Shown: piece after piece, positions 22,002 to 33,500 of the stretch
How positions within the stretch are numbered: position 1 is the stretch's first letter
How the letters are laid out: every line of letters begins with the position of its first letter
Notes under the pieces: model-generated
Databases searched by the model: none
The model's input: only the letters and a program-made list of their open reading frames with translations
Told to the model about the DNA's origin: nothing
Position numbers and translations under genes: made by a program
Assembly: GCF_001949145.1 (NCBI RefSeq)
Contig: NW_019091359.1
Location: 3,794,540-3,830,439, forward strand
Origin: Acanthaster planci
Taxonomy: Eukaryota; Echinodermata; Asteroidea; Valvatida; Acanthasteridae
Direction of reading: 5' to 3'
Length of the DNA stretch: 35,900 bases

Positions 22002-22570
22002 AGGCCCAAGAGATCATGATTGTTAATCAACGTTTTTGACTCTCATATCAGTCTAGTTTACTAAAAAAATTATTTATCTAGCCAGTGCTTTCTGGAAAAG
22101 TTCTCCATCTCTAAAAGAAATGTAAACGGTATAACTTTTAAAATGGAACAAATCAACAGATACATAAATTAGTAAATTGCTAGCCACAGAAATGTGCCAA
22201 AGCCTTGCTGGATAATACCCTCTCCCCTCGACATGGAACTGCCAAGTCCCTTAACTTCTATTGAATTTTGTGGACACCTTTTGTCTCTCCCTATTTTAAG
22301 TCCACCTGTTAACACGGCCACCGTAGTTTTGCATCTTTAGCATGATGCATCATTATACCTTCCCAAATTTTCGCGCGAGTCAGATCGGGCATGATGACAA
22401 CGGAACTTGTGCAAATGATGAGCCTAAGACTGGAGGGTCAGTGTGATGTATGGTAGTAGCCTGCTGGAAAGAAGTATAACGTAAAACGGTTCAATAAATT
22501 TAATAGTTGTCCAAGAGATCGATTGAAAATCTTGTGTGCGTCATTATACCTTCCTAATTTAAATGTGAAA

Positions 22571-22726
22571 AATTAGTTTCTTCAACAAGGTAAACCAAGA
22601 ACAAATTAGAACCAAATTTGTGGTCGTTTCGCAAACAACATTTATACCCTGGACGTCAGTCGTAATGAAATGAAGACAAAGTCCAACCATGGAGGAAGGA
22701 ACATGGTCCAACCTGGGCTAGGCCTA
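22571..22726 (-). repeat. Right arm of the inverted repeat around the gap
   Basis: This is the complement of the left arm at 20070-20190. It carries an extra segment of about 28 bases that duplicates GGTTGGAC and includes CTTCCTCCATGG. Outside the arm, CTAGCCCAGG on the minus strand resembles the CTAGCCTAGG outside the left arm. A related fragment (GTTGGACCGGACGTTGTCTT) lies at 22743-22762. Confidence 0.78.
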
Positions 22727-22932
22727 CAGCATGAACCCCCAGCGTTGGACCGGACGTTGTCTTCGTAGCATGCCTACACAAGACGACGACATCCACAATG
22801 GCACTGCCACTGGGCACCGGCAAGACCCTACCCCCAGGACTGTGGGTTCGCCGGGAGTGTGGCGGACGATGACGACTGAGCAGTTTAACCCCAAACCCTT
22901 AGTTCCTATCCCAGTATATTTTGTATACTCAC

Positions 22933-23078
22933 CAGTCTGACTGCAGAAGTTCTCGAGTTTTGGACAAACGCTTGCGCAACTTGTACAATGTTTGGTAATA
23001 CTGCTTTCAGGCTCCCGCCACAATTAATGTAAAGAGATCAACTTCAGAGGGCGCTATTCGAAAATCACGGAAGCGCAG
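22933..23078. promoter_or_regulatory. Candidate divergent promoter with two outward 5' exons
   Basis: On the minus strand, a CTG/GTGAGT donor closes a possible exon at 22933. On the plus strand, a GCGCAG/GTAAAT donor closes a possible exon at 23078. Between them lie AGAGGGCGCTA (23046-23056), which resembles part of the CTCF site, and CACGGAAGCG (23067-23076), an ETS-type core. The plus exon would be the non-coding first exon of ATG7, whose ATG exon starts with an acceptor at 24536. The minus exon could be the brambleberry 5' exon. All of this is inferred from splice signals and motifs. Confidence 0.4.
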
Positions 23079-23800
23079 GTAAATCGAAAAAAAAAACATG
23101 TACATGTACCCCAGTATTAGTAGGCTGTAGGTCCCGTGAGCACGGCGGGGCGGACGTTCGTACCCGTAAAGGACGTACTTAGCTAGGCCTAGGTAGCCCA
23201 TCCCACTAAACAGGTCTTCCTCCAGTTTGACTTGTAGGTCGTCTGTATTATCATCAAACGTAAGTGCAAGAATAATCCTTAATTTTAAAACCAGTCTTTT
23301 TGGGGGCCATCCTTACCCTCCTTGACCTTAGAATCAGATCCTGCATGGATCCTGGCAAGTGGCATGCCTGGCCAACGTTCAGCACCGGCAATAATGACAG
23401 GTGTCAAGTTAGGCCCTTACGTTTGACGTTCAACATTCAGTGTTGAACAAGTAACTGTTTGATATTCAACGTTTAGTAACTTTTATTCCTCCATGCTTAA
23501 AGTAACAATTGGACATTCAGGATGCACATCCCTAAAAGAGATGGAGTACAAATGGGATATAAAGCAAACTGTGTGAACTACATTTCAAAACCTGGCATGC
23601 CTGGGCTAGTGTCAATAGTCCTAATATGAGCTACAATATCTACATTGTCTTCAACTGTAAACATGGCAAAGCTGGTCATGTTTCAATATGAGCAATGTCC
23701 TCCCTCAAATGAGAATGTTTTGTGTAACATAGTATGTGGAAGACTTCCCCTGGATGCAAACAGTACATGTAATTTGGAGTAATGCACATGTTGTGAGGAG

Positions 23801-24209
23801 TTAACCCCTTCGCGCAGGGAAGCGGCTACAGCCGCTGTAAAAATTGAGATCTGCAGCCCGCTTTTAAGCTATTATTCTCGGCCCACGCTTGAGCGAACAC
23901 GGTGAAAGAAGGCATACCCTGGCTCTTGTATATATGGTAATCGGTCTTTGTGCGTAGCCCAGAAATGAATCATAATCACCAGCTTCACAATCGTCCCCAC
24001 ATTGAAAAGAGGCAACGGGAATGTGGAAGGGTGAGTAGAGCCACGTACCATGGAACAATCGGCCTTTTCACCGTGTAATTCAAAGTGTTCAGAGCACGCA
24101 GGGCCACAAACCAAGAATTTGCGGTTTGGCAGGTGGCCTTCATAGCCAAGCGAGGCTGGAATTCTTGGAGTCAGCTTTCGGGAAGAAATTCCCGTCGTCA
24201 AGGGGTTAA
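23801..24209. mobile_element. TTAA-flanked MITE (piggyBac-like), 409 bp
   Basis: The element is bounded by TTAA at both ends, with inverted ends TTAACCCCTTCGCGCAGGGA on the left and TTAACCCCTTGACGACGGGA on the complement of the right. TTAA targets and ends beginning CCC are the signature of the piggyBac superfamily. Just inside each end is a perfect small hairpin: AGCGGC-TACA-GCCGCT on the left (23821-23836) and CGGGAA-GAAA-TTCCCG on the right. The open frame inside on the minus strand is not recognised and is probably chance. Confidence 0.85.
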
Positions 24210-24536
24210 AAGAGCTCTAGGCTGAGTGACTACAAAAATATTAAATGCTATGTATATGTGTACTTTGCTGCCATCCTGTTCCACTTTTTTCTTAAATGTC
24301 AGTTTGGAACTGATCAATTCAATATTTTTGCTAATTTCGTCCTTTGTGGCTGTGTGTGTTTTGTTCCAGTATGCAGATTTTTTGAAAGCTTTCTTGTCCT
24401 AATTACAGCTAAAGGATTGCTAGTACAAGATTGATGGCATCAATTGAATATATCATTTTCTTATCCTGAGTGAGTTGAACCAAAAATTTTATACTGGTTT
24501 CATAAAATCATTAGCTTTTTCCCTTCTGTTTGACAG

Positions 24537-27500
24537 GCCAATCCAAAATGGCAAGTTCTGAACAGAATGTCAGTCAATGGAACCAGTTACAGTTTGCACC
24601 TATGAACAGTGCCTTGGATGTTGGATTCTGGCATAGGCTGTCCAAGAAGAAACTGGAAGAATACAAGCTGGATGACTCCCCTAAACTAATCAGTGGTTAT
24701 TACTACAATGGTAATTTCAAGCAAATTGTAACTCAGGAGGTATTGCTCTTGACATGGTTGTACTTTTCCCACGCCTGAGCTGCAGCTGGTTTCACAAAGG
24801 TTTTGTCACAGTCATTTCTCTCTTTCCTTCCCTTGAGAACGTGAAAGATGCATGTAGCTCACACATGCAGTATGTGCTACGAGGCTTGCAGTACTGATAT
24901 TTGATCTTTCTATCATGACTTTGTGTCTAGATTCAAATTGTTTAGATTTCTCTGCAAGGGGCAAGGATTGACTTGACTTTATATTCCACATTGTGTAATG
25001 TGATTGGGTTATCATTTTCCTTCTCTTGATCTTGTTAACTTTCATCAGAAAGAAGTATAAGTTTCCCCTTCGATGAGTAAGGGTACAAAAACTCACCATT
25101 CCCTTTGGTTTTGCATATTTGACAGATTAGTGGCCACATTTAAGTAGAGCAGCACTTTTAAATGTTCTTAAATTTTCTAGCTGATAGAAGTAAATAAATT
25201 TATTTATAAAATCACTTTAAAATGGAGTTAAATTTTAAGAACCACTCATTTTGGTTTCATATTTTTCAACGTTAGGAGATGCAGATGGCCTCCCATCAAG
25301 GACTAGCCTGGATTTCAACTCCTTTGATGAGTAAGTTGAAAGGTTACTCAAGCTTTTCTGTCTGTCTCTCCAATTTCCTGCCTTTAACTTTGAAATATCT
25401 CCAGAATGTCATTCTCCAAATGTAGGTGCGTCCAGTTATTGGGTTGCAAGCGAGAACAAGAGACGGTGTCCTGCAGAACACACCCAACCAATTGTACATA
25501 CAGTGGCGGATGTGTGCATTAGCTCTGTTACCCAGCTTTCCCCAGCCTGTCTCTTCTTTGCAAGTAGCAGGTGCTTGTACTCAGAGCATGTACTCAAGAT
25601 ACTCAGATAGTGCCATGAAAATGCCAAGTAATTTGAAGTTTGAATCCGCAAATATCTTATTCCACAATAGAAACAGAACAAAATACCCTGTGAATGATTC
25701 TTGTTGATTGATTTGAAGTGATACATGTCTTTCCACATTAGCTGATGATCCAGCCATGTCTGGCTTGAACTTTGTTTCAGGACTGTGCTTTGACTATAGT
25801 CATGCTAAAAATTTGTTGTAGCATCTATGGAGCTTCCTCTCTGCATACATTTTGACATCCATCCTAACATCCATTCAAATCCCACTAAAGCATATGTTGA
25901 TTGCACTTTTACTGTTTACATCCCATTTCTGACAAACAGACTGCCAGTTTTTGTGAGAAATATTGACAGATTAGGGACTTTTAAATCACAGCTCAATATC
26001 TTTCTTTTTAAAAGATGGTGATTTTAACTATTTGTACTTAAAATATACTTTTTGGTGTATTTTAATGTATTTCTGTGAAGATTGTAACATAAAGTACTGT
26101 ATTAAGAATATATTAGTAATTGAACTGTCACTTTTGGGCCAAGCATGCTTTTTTTTTCTGTTTCAGACCTGTTCAGTGTCCCCCACACTGCTTTCCGTCC
26201 CATGGCACATTGTTGAATTTCAACACACTGGATGCTTTCAAGTCTTGTGAGAAGAAAACAGAACTTCAGAAAATTTCTGCCATGGTGAGTATACATGAAA
26301 TGATCTGAAAAGACTTCTTTTTTGGCTATGGTTGGATTTTCTTTACTGATTTGAACATAGCTCATTTTTTTTAATGTATGTAAAAAGGGTGTTCATATGT
26401 TCAGCCTTTTTATGTGACCGTGCAAATAGTTTATGCACAGTGTTATTTATTTTACCATCATCATTTTCAAATTTCAGTGTCATTTTTGTTTTTCCACATT
26501 CTAAAAAGACCAACAAGAATGATGGGAATATATGTAGAAAAAAGAAACAATAGTTTCAAGACAAATTTTTGAACATTTCCAGAACTAGGGAACTGGACTC
26601 AGAATATGAAGAATAGGCTTTTCCAAAATTGGACGCTGAAAAAAAGCTTAATTAACAAAATTCTCAGAATTTAGATGTAGATGTCCACAACACATGAAGC
26701 CAATATTACGAAGCAAATTGGCAAAGAAAATGTTGGCTTAACAAAAACAGTTGACCAACCCAAATGCCAAATGTTTGTTGCATGCCACTGCTTCACTACT
26801 GAAATTTGGCTTTAACCACTTCATACCGGGGCATTTTTCAATGTTGATGATGCTGGGCCGGCATGACTATCATTTTTTCCGTTTTCAAAATCCTCAAATT
26901 CATCATTTCATTTAACAGTCGTTTATAGCCGCACAAAGTAATCTTTAGGCACTACTCTAAGTTCAGAGGTTACCTTCATTGACGCCCGAGTATTTCAGCT
27001 AGGCCTGCAGCCTTGTAAACAGAGCCCAGATTATGCGATGTTGTATAACTGTCTTTTGTTCACGAACCTGGCTCAGTGTACAGCTGACCTCTTTTGAATA
27101 GGGGCCAGATTAGCGTGCAGCGGTGCTGTGTGGCTCATTGCTGCGGTGGTGGAGCGCTTTTGTCCCTGGTGGTAATCCGCTCGCTCTCAATGCCCCAAAC
27201 ACTGGTATATGGTTTCAAAACAAGGCTGGATTATCACCACTTTTGAGAGTGAAAAATGTTGGTAATGCCCAGCAGCCTGGTCTTTTGTTTGGAGTACGGT
27301 CTTTTGTTACAGGGCCCTGTTTCCTTTGTCGGAGTTGGAAGACCTTGGCCATGCATATAAACCGTACGTCTCCGATTCCGGAGTCCCCGGCAGGAAGTGT
27401 TTAATATGTAAAGTTGCTAAATGTTACTTTCTGATTAAAAGTAGCTCCTTGAGACCAGGCCCCTACAACACCACTCCAGCTAAGACCATACCTAGCACAG

Positions 27501-30500
27501 TGAGCTAACTTTTTAAAAAGTTTGTGAGTGGACCTTGTTTTGACTTTGGTTCTTCAGATCTGGACAGACATCACATCTGGAGCAGCACTGAAAGATCCCT
27601 CACTCCTGTCCAGGTTTTTACTGTTGACCTTTGCGGTAAGCTCTGAGAGACAGAGAAGATCATCTGAATATGTGACATCCAGTAGGGAACATTCAAGAGG
27701 TCATATTTTTTTCGTTAATAGGACTGACATCAATTACAAACTAGAAACACAAATATTTTGCTCCTCTCAAACAACTTTTGAACTTCAATATAACCAGGAT
27801 TTGGGCTAAATTTTACCAAGGTATTGTGGATGTTACTATACAGTTAGATTGTGCTAGATTTCTGCCTCTGAAAGGGAACAGATTTTGCTCTTGATGGACC
27901 ACATACGTGTGGCCTGGACTTTTAGTCCATACTTTGCTGTAGTAAAAGTGTTGGCTGTCATAGCAAGGTGAAAATGAATCAGGGCTTGTTGGGTCATCAA
28001 CATAAATTGATAAATAAAAATGATACCACCTACAATTTTTTCTTGTTTGTTTTCAGGATTTGAAGAAGTACCATTTTGTCTTCTGGTTTTCGTTTCCTGC
28101 TCTGTGTGCCATTGATAGTATTAATGTTGCTAAGACACAGCGTCTTAACCAGTGCTTCAGTGAGGAGCAGGTTGGTATATTGATGTACTGGATGTTACGG
28201 AGCACACCAAGACATTTGACTGATGCACTAACCAAACATCACATTGACACCTTCACCCTAAATCCATAGAATTGTTTGCAAGCACTCTGTCCGATCTACA
28301 GGAATGCAGAGAGAAAATAGTTCGTAATGCTGTGTATTTCAGCTCTGTCCTGTAAGACCTTGTCGGTTGTTGCTGGGAGAATGGAGTAAACTTCAACATG
28401 TAATGAGCCCCAAAGTGATTGTAGATATCACATTTTGCTACAACAGTTGAAGCGGACTTGTTGAGTTTTTAGCCTACAAGTGGGCTTTGGACAATCCTTT
28501 ATATTTAGCTTCATATTTGGGAGAAAGACAAAGTTATGAGATTGCTCCAAATTTAGGGCACACTTTTGTTTGATGTGATTAATTTTTCAACTCTGTGCCA
28601 ACTGGACATACGGGATAGTTTGAAACCCTCCCTCACCCCAATTTAGTCTGTTTACAGAACAACCATTGCTGTCAGATACATATTAATTGATGTTTCTCAG
28701 AAGGTGGCGCAGATAATATGGCTACCCTTCATACGAGTAAAAGAGGCCATCATATTTAAGCTAATAGTACAAGTCTATGAGGGGAGTTGGGAGGACGTAT
28801 TCTTGGAAGTGCTATGATTTTTCTTGTTATTTGACAATTTATCTTATGTTTTTTCCTTGGCTCCCCAGATTTATTCCCTCCAGGAGTCATATGACGCCTT
28901 AGCTGACCAGCATAAAGGCTTGGCATTCTTCCTAGTTCAGAAGCAAGATGATCTACTGACTGTGTTCCAACTCTCTGATTGGGACTTGTTACCGGATAAA
29001 TCACAAGTCAGTGGAAATGTTACCAATCTCAGAATTTCACAGTCTGGCACAATTAGATAAAGACAAGACATGTGGAATTTTGAATGTGTTTTGCCATGGA
29101 TGCTGGCTTGATGGCTCGAGTCACATTCAGACAGCTACTATATAAGTGAGCCAGTTTTTACTATCCCTTAGCCTCTTGGTAGATGTTTGCTGTATGTAGT
29201 AAATAAAAGTTATCTCAAAAGGTTTGCCTGTCTAAACATTATATTGTGAGAACATGGGAAATAAGTGGAGTGGAGTCCCACCTATGCAGTGTCATGAATT
29301 TTGTTTCTCAGCTTCCAGACAACATTGATTGAGGGCAAACCAAATATTCAAATAAGTCCGCAGTTCTCTTTAGTAGAACTTGTATCTGGTAGACTAGGCT
29401 AGTAACAGTGAGTTCAATGACTAGAGTCGGAAAGGACTTCTGTGATACAAAAACTCATGTTCATCATCATCACACACTGCTAAATTCTTGCTAATCTCAC
29501 AATAAAGGTTTTGGATTTATTGTTATTTTGATTCTGTACACAGGTGATGCTTGGCTTCTGTGACCCTTGTACTCTGGATCAGTACCCTGGATGGCCACTC
29601 AGAAACTTTCTAGTACTGGCTGCGTACCACTGGTAAGATGAAGTCTTCAGTCATTTTTGTTAAGATAACAAGCCCTCGATCGGTCTGGTGCAGTCTACTC
29701 TGTGTAGTAATTATATCAAATACCATACTTGGAACAAAATGAAATATACAGCAAAGGTTTGGCTGATTAGTCAAAACCAATAATTATGTGGGTAGTTGCT
29801 TTCAATCAGTCTTAAATCATAACTAAGTTCCTCTGATGAAAACTAAACATCTTTCTTGCATTGATGTGTCTATTGATTCAGGTCAGATGAGTTACAGAAT
29901 GTGCAAGTGTTGTGCCTGAGAGATCGAACAAGGGAAGGAGTCCGTACTACAGACCATAGTCTGGTGCTGGATATTCACCTGCCTTCAATGAAACATCTGA
30001 ATGGTAGTTTTCAGTCTCATTTCAAAGTCTTGTGTATTTGAAACCACTGATTGTTGATCATGCAAAGAAACACCTCTTCAAAGTCCTCATTACAGACTGC
30101 TTAATGTATATCCTCTGTGTTCTCAGAGTGTCCAAAGTGTGTTGGTTGGGAGAAGAATCAGAAGAACAAGATGGCACCTCGTAAGGTAGACCTGAGTGCC
30201 AGCATGGATCCAACACGGTAAGAGTGTACTGCCTCACTTGAAATTCCTGCTGCTGATGTCTGTCATTTCCTGGACAGAAAACCAGACGAGTGAAACATGC
30301 TGTGACCTTTGCTGTAAAGTTCAAACAACCAGTGCCTATCAGGGACATTTGAGCATATAAGTAAGGAAGAATTATATGTAGACTGAATTCTGTTTAAAGC
30401 TTTTCACTAGGAGTTTTTCAGGTTTTTCTTTGGGGGGGGGAATTTTTAGATGAAGACTTCACAAAGTTCTAATAAAAATTGTCTTTGTTTTGGCAAAATA

Positions 30501-33500
30501 CAGTACGCTAAAATGCATTTCGGAATTCCCCCAAAGTAAAATGTGTTGAAAATTTGATTAAAGATGCATGAATAAAGGAAAGAGTATTCAAAATTATTTG
30601 AAATTATAAGAATGGAAAATCCCTTCAGATATTGGCATTGACTGACCATTCTTCTGAACATTGTCAGGACATGATCATGTATTTAGGTCCACTTTTCTGC
30701 TTTTGATTGTTTTATTTTCCAGCAATTTGACTCTCCTTTACCTCTTGTAGCTTGGCTGAGTCATCTGTGGACCTGAATCTCAAGTTGATGAGGTGGCGTT
30801 TGCTGCCCTCGCTTGACCTAGATAAAGTAGCCCAGACCAAATGTCTTCTCCTGGGCTCAGGAACCCTTGGTTGTAATGTTGCCAGATGCCTTATGGTTAG
30901 TGTGATAAGATGATGTACTTTATCATATATCTTAGAACACAATCAGAACCTGGTACCCGTGTGATTGTAATGATCACTGACAGCGCATAAGATGTCAAGA
31001 AAGAAACAGTTGCAAAAGGGCAGTGCTTGCTGCCAAAGAAGTTTAACAAAATGGCATTAAAAACTCCAAAAATGTTCGTGTGATATGCCTTTTTTTATGT
31101 GTGTCATACCACTTTCTGAAGCCAAATGAGTTTTTTAATTCGATGTATTTCGTTTAAGGTCAGCTGTTTTGTAGGGTTGTCTTTTTTTTTACTGGAAAGG
31201 AAATAATGGGTAAAATGTATTGTACTAAGAAAGAGAAACATTGTCATGTTCCTGTCATACTGGCGTTCTTTATTACATGGGCCTAATCTGATGACTCAGT
31301 ATAGTAAGTTTATCGTAATCCAACTCTCCAGACTGTTCACAGTCATATTTCTGTTAGTCCTGATAAAGGCTGTCCACATGTCTTTAGGAATCGATTGGCA
31401 ATGTACCTGAATCTCTCTACATTATGGAAACTAGGCTTAATTCCAAACCATACTTTAACCATGCCAACCCTCCTTGTTTAACCATATTTACACTTTAAAC
31501 ATTGTGATCTGAGTTGTGAAGGTTGTTTAAAACCATTCCAAGCACTGTTAAGAGTTAAGAATAGCTGGATAATCTCAATGCAGATTGATGAATGAATTTG
31601 AATCAAAAACATTAATGGCAGCCTCATTAGCAATTTCAAACCTTGTATTGGCTAACATTGGACAACAATATAAATGTGAAATGGCTTTAATCTTTAAAAT
31701 CTGTTTGTGTTACAGGTTAACCATCTTTGGTTCTTCCTGATTTGTAGGGCTGGGGTGTACGCACTATCACGTTAGTAGACAATTCCACTGTGTCATATTC
31801 CAACCCTGTCCGTCAGAGTTTGTTTGAGTTTGAGGATTCCTTGGAGGGAGGTAAACCCAAGGCTCAGGCAGCTGCAGAGAGACTCAAGAAGATCTTCCCT
31901 GGTGTGGTGAGTGGTTATACATTCAATCAGCTCTTTAAAAGTAATTTTAGTTGTTGTCCCTGGTTTTAAGATATTTTTTGTGGAAAACATGGAAAAACAT
32001 TACACAAAAAAGTACAAAGTTTGGCCATTCCCCAGTCTTTAGCAACATACATATATAGGCCTGCACATTTTCAATAAAGCACCAAGGTTCAACTGTATGT
32101 GTTCCAAGACTGTAACAGTTTTACAAAAAATTTTTATTCCTGTTTCCACTTGCAATTATTATGGATTTTTGGGATAGTAATTATTTTATCAAGTCAGTCA
32201 TGATGTTCATTATATTATAACTTTGATGAACGCTACATAGAAAAATCAAATGACAAAAAAAGCCAAGTTTGTGACTAATTTTGTTGTGTATTTCTAGCAA
32301 GCTACTGGTCTTTCTTTGTCCATCCCTATGCCTGGACATGCTGTGGGTTCATCAGGTAAGAACTGAATGGATTACAGTGAAGGAAAATCACCAAGGCCTC
32401 ATCAGAGTAGTAATAATAGTTGAATGTTTGGTAGTTGGTGGCAGGAGTTTGCAGTGATTCACCAGACGATGAATCAGCCTTGCCAGCTGTACCACTAGTG
32501 GTACAGCTGGCGAGGACATCTTGTCAACAAAAAACCACAAAGAGAGTTTGCATCAGACTTCTCTGTACAACCCTGGCATGATAAGGTAAAGGGAGACAAG
32601 GTAAACTTACCGACATAGCCTAGCCAACCTGCTGGTTAACATCTAAAGTAAGCATCCACAACCCAGCCTAGATCAACTACAGCAAAACCAGAACAAATGC
32701 AACTAGAGATTTCTTGTTGACGTGCCGCTATCTTATGATGACAGTCTGTGCACATGCCACTGTAGCTTGTAAAAAATGGTCTAATCACATGAACCATGAC
32801 TCACTTTGCAGTGAACATAAACTATCATTGTAGCCTCCTTTTGATTATGCAGTCTTTCTAGCTGACTTCTCAAATTGTCTATCTCCATGTATGGCAAGCT
32901 GTGTTATTATCCAGCTACTGGTATCACTGCACTTCTCTTCATCAGAGGATGTCTTGGAGCAAACCAAAGAAGATGTAGCAAAGCTAGAGGAGTTGATCAA
33001 TGCTCATGATGTTGTCTTCCTTTTGATGGATACCAGGGAAAGCCGCTGGTTACCTTCTGTCATTGGTGCAAGCAAACGCAAGGTATTCACCTCTTCCTAC
33101 CTTACCAAGTAATTTCACATTCACCACAATAAGCCAGTGAAGAGGTAAACATTGAGGGAACATTGAAACATAGAAGTAAGAACATGAGCCAAGAACAGAA
33201 ATGATCAGAAAATAATTAAGTACTGATAGGCATAATTGATGTGTTTAATTTCAAACCAGCTGGTGATGAACGCAGCACTTGGCTTCGACACTTACATGGT
33301 GGTCAGACATGGTCTGAAGCCACCCAAAAAGAGCGCTATCACCGAGGTTGCAGGTACATCTGTTGATGCAGCAGCAGTAGAGGTTTCTGATGAACCCAAA
33401 CCTTTAATGGCAGAAAAAGATTCTCTCAGATGTATTCCTGGGGAGAAGTTGGGTTGTTACTTCTGTAATGATGTTGTAGCTCCAGGAGATGTAAGTACTG

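Noticed and set aside
21037-22039. Long open frames on both strands across 21-22 kb
   Set aside because: They consist almost wholly of N from the assembly gap; the real sequence at their edges is short and unrecognised.
22724-23023. Minus-strand open frame of 99 codons beside the candidate promoter
   Set aside because: It lacks an ATG at its 5' end and has a strong GTGAGT donor inside, so only the part before the donor is plausible, as a 5' exon rather than a protein.
23872-24201. Minus-strand 109-codon open frame
   Set aside because: It lies entirely inside the TTAA-flanked MITE and shows no transposase motif.
24711-24739. Extension of ATG7 exon 1 to the GTATTG donor at 24740
   Set aside because: Using the GTAATT donor at 24711 gives [13 protein letters not shown], which matches the conserved family order and the phase of exon 2; the longer form does not.
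27123-27404. Plus-strand 93-codon open frame
   Set aside because: It ends at the terminal repeat of the intronic MITE and resembles no protein family.
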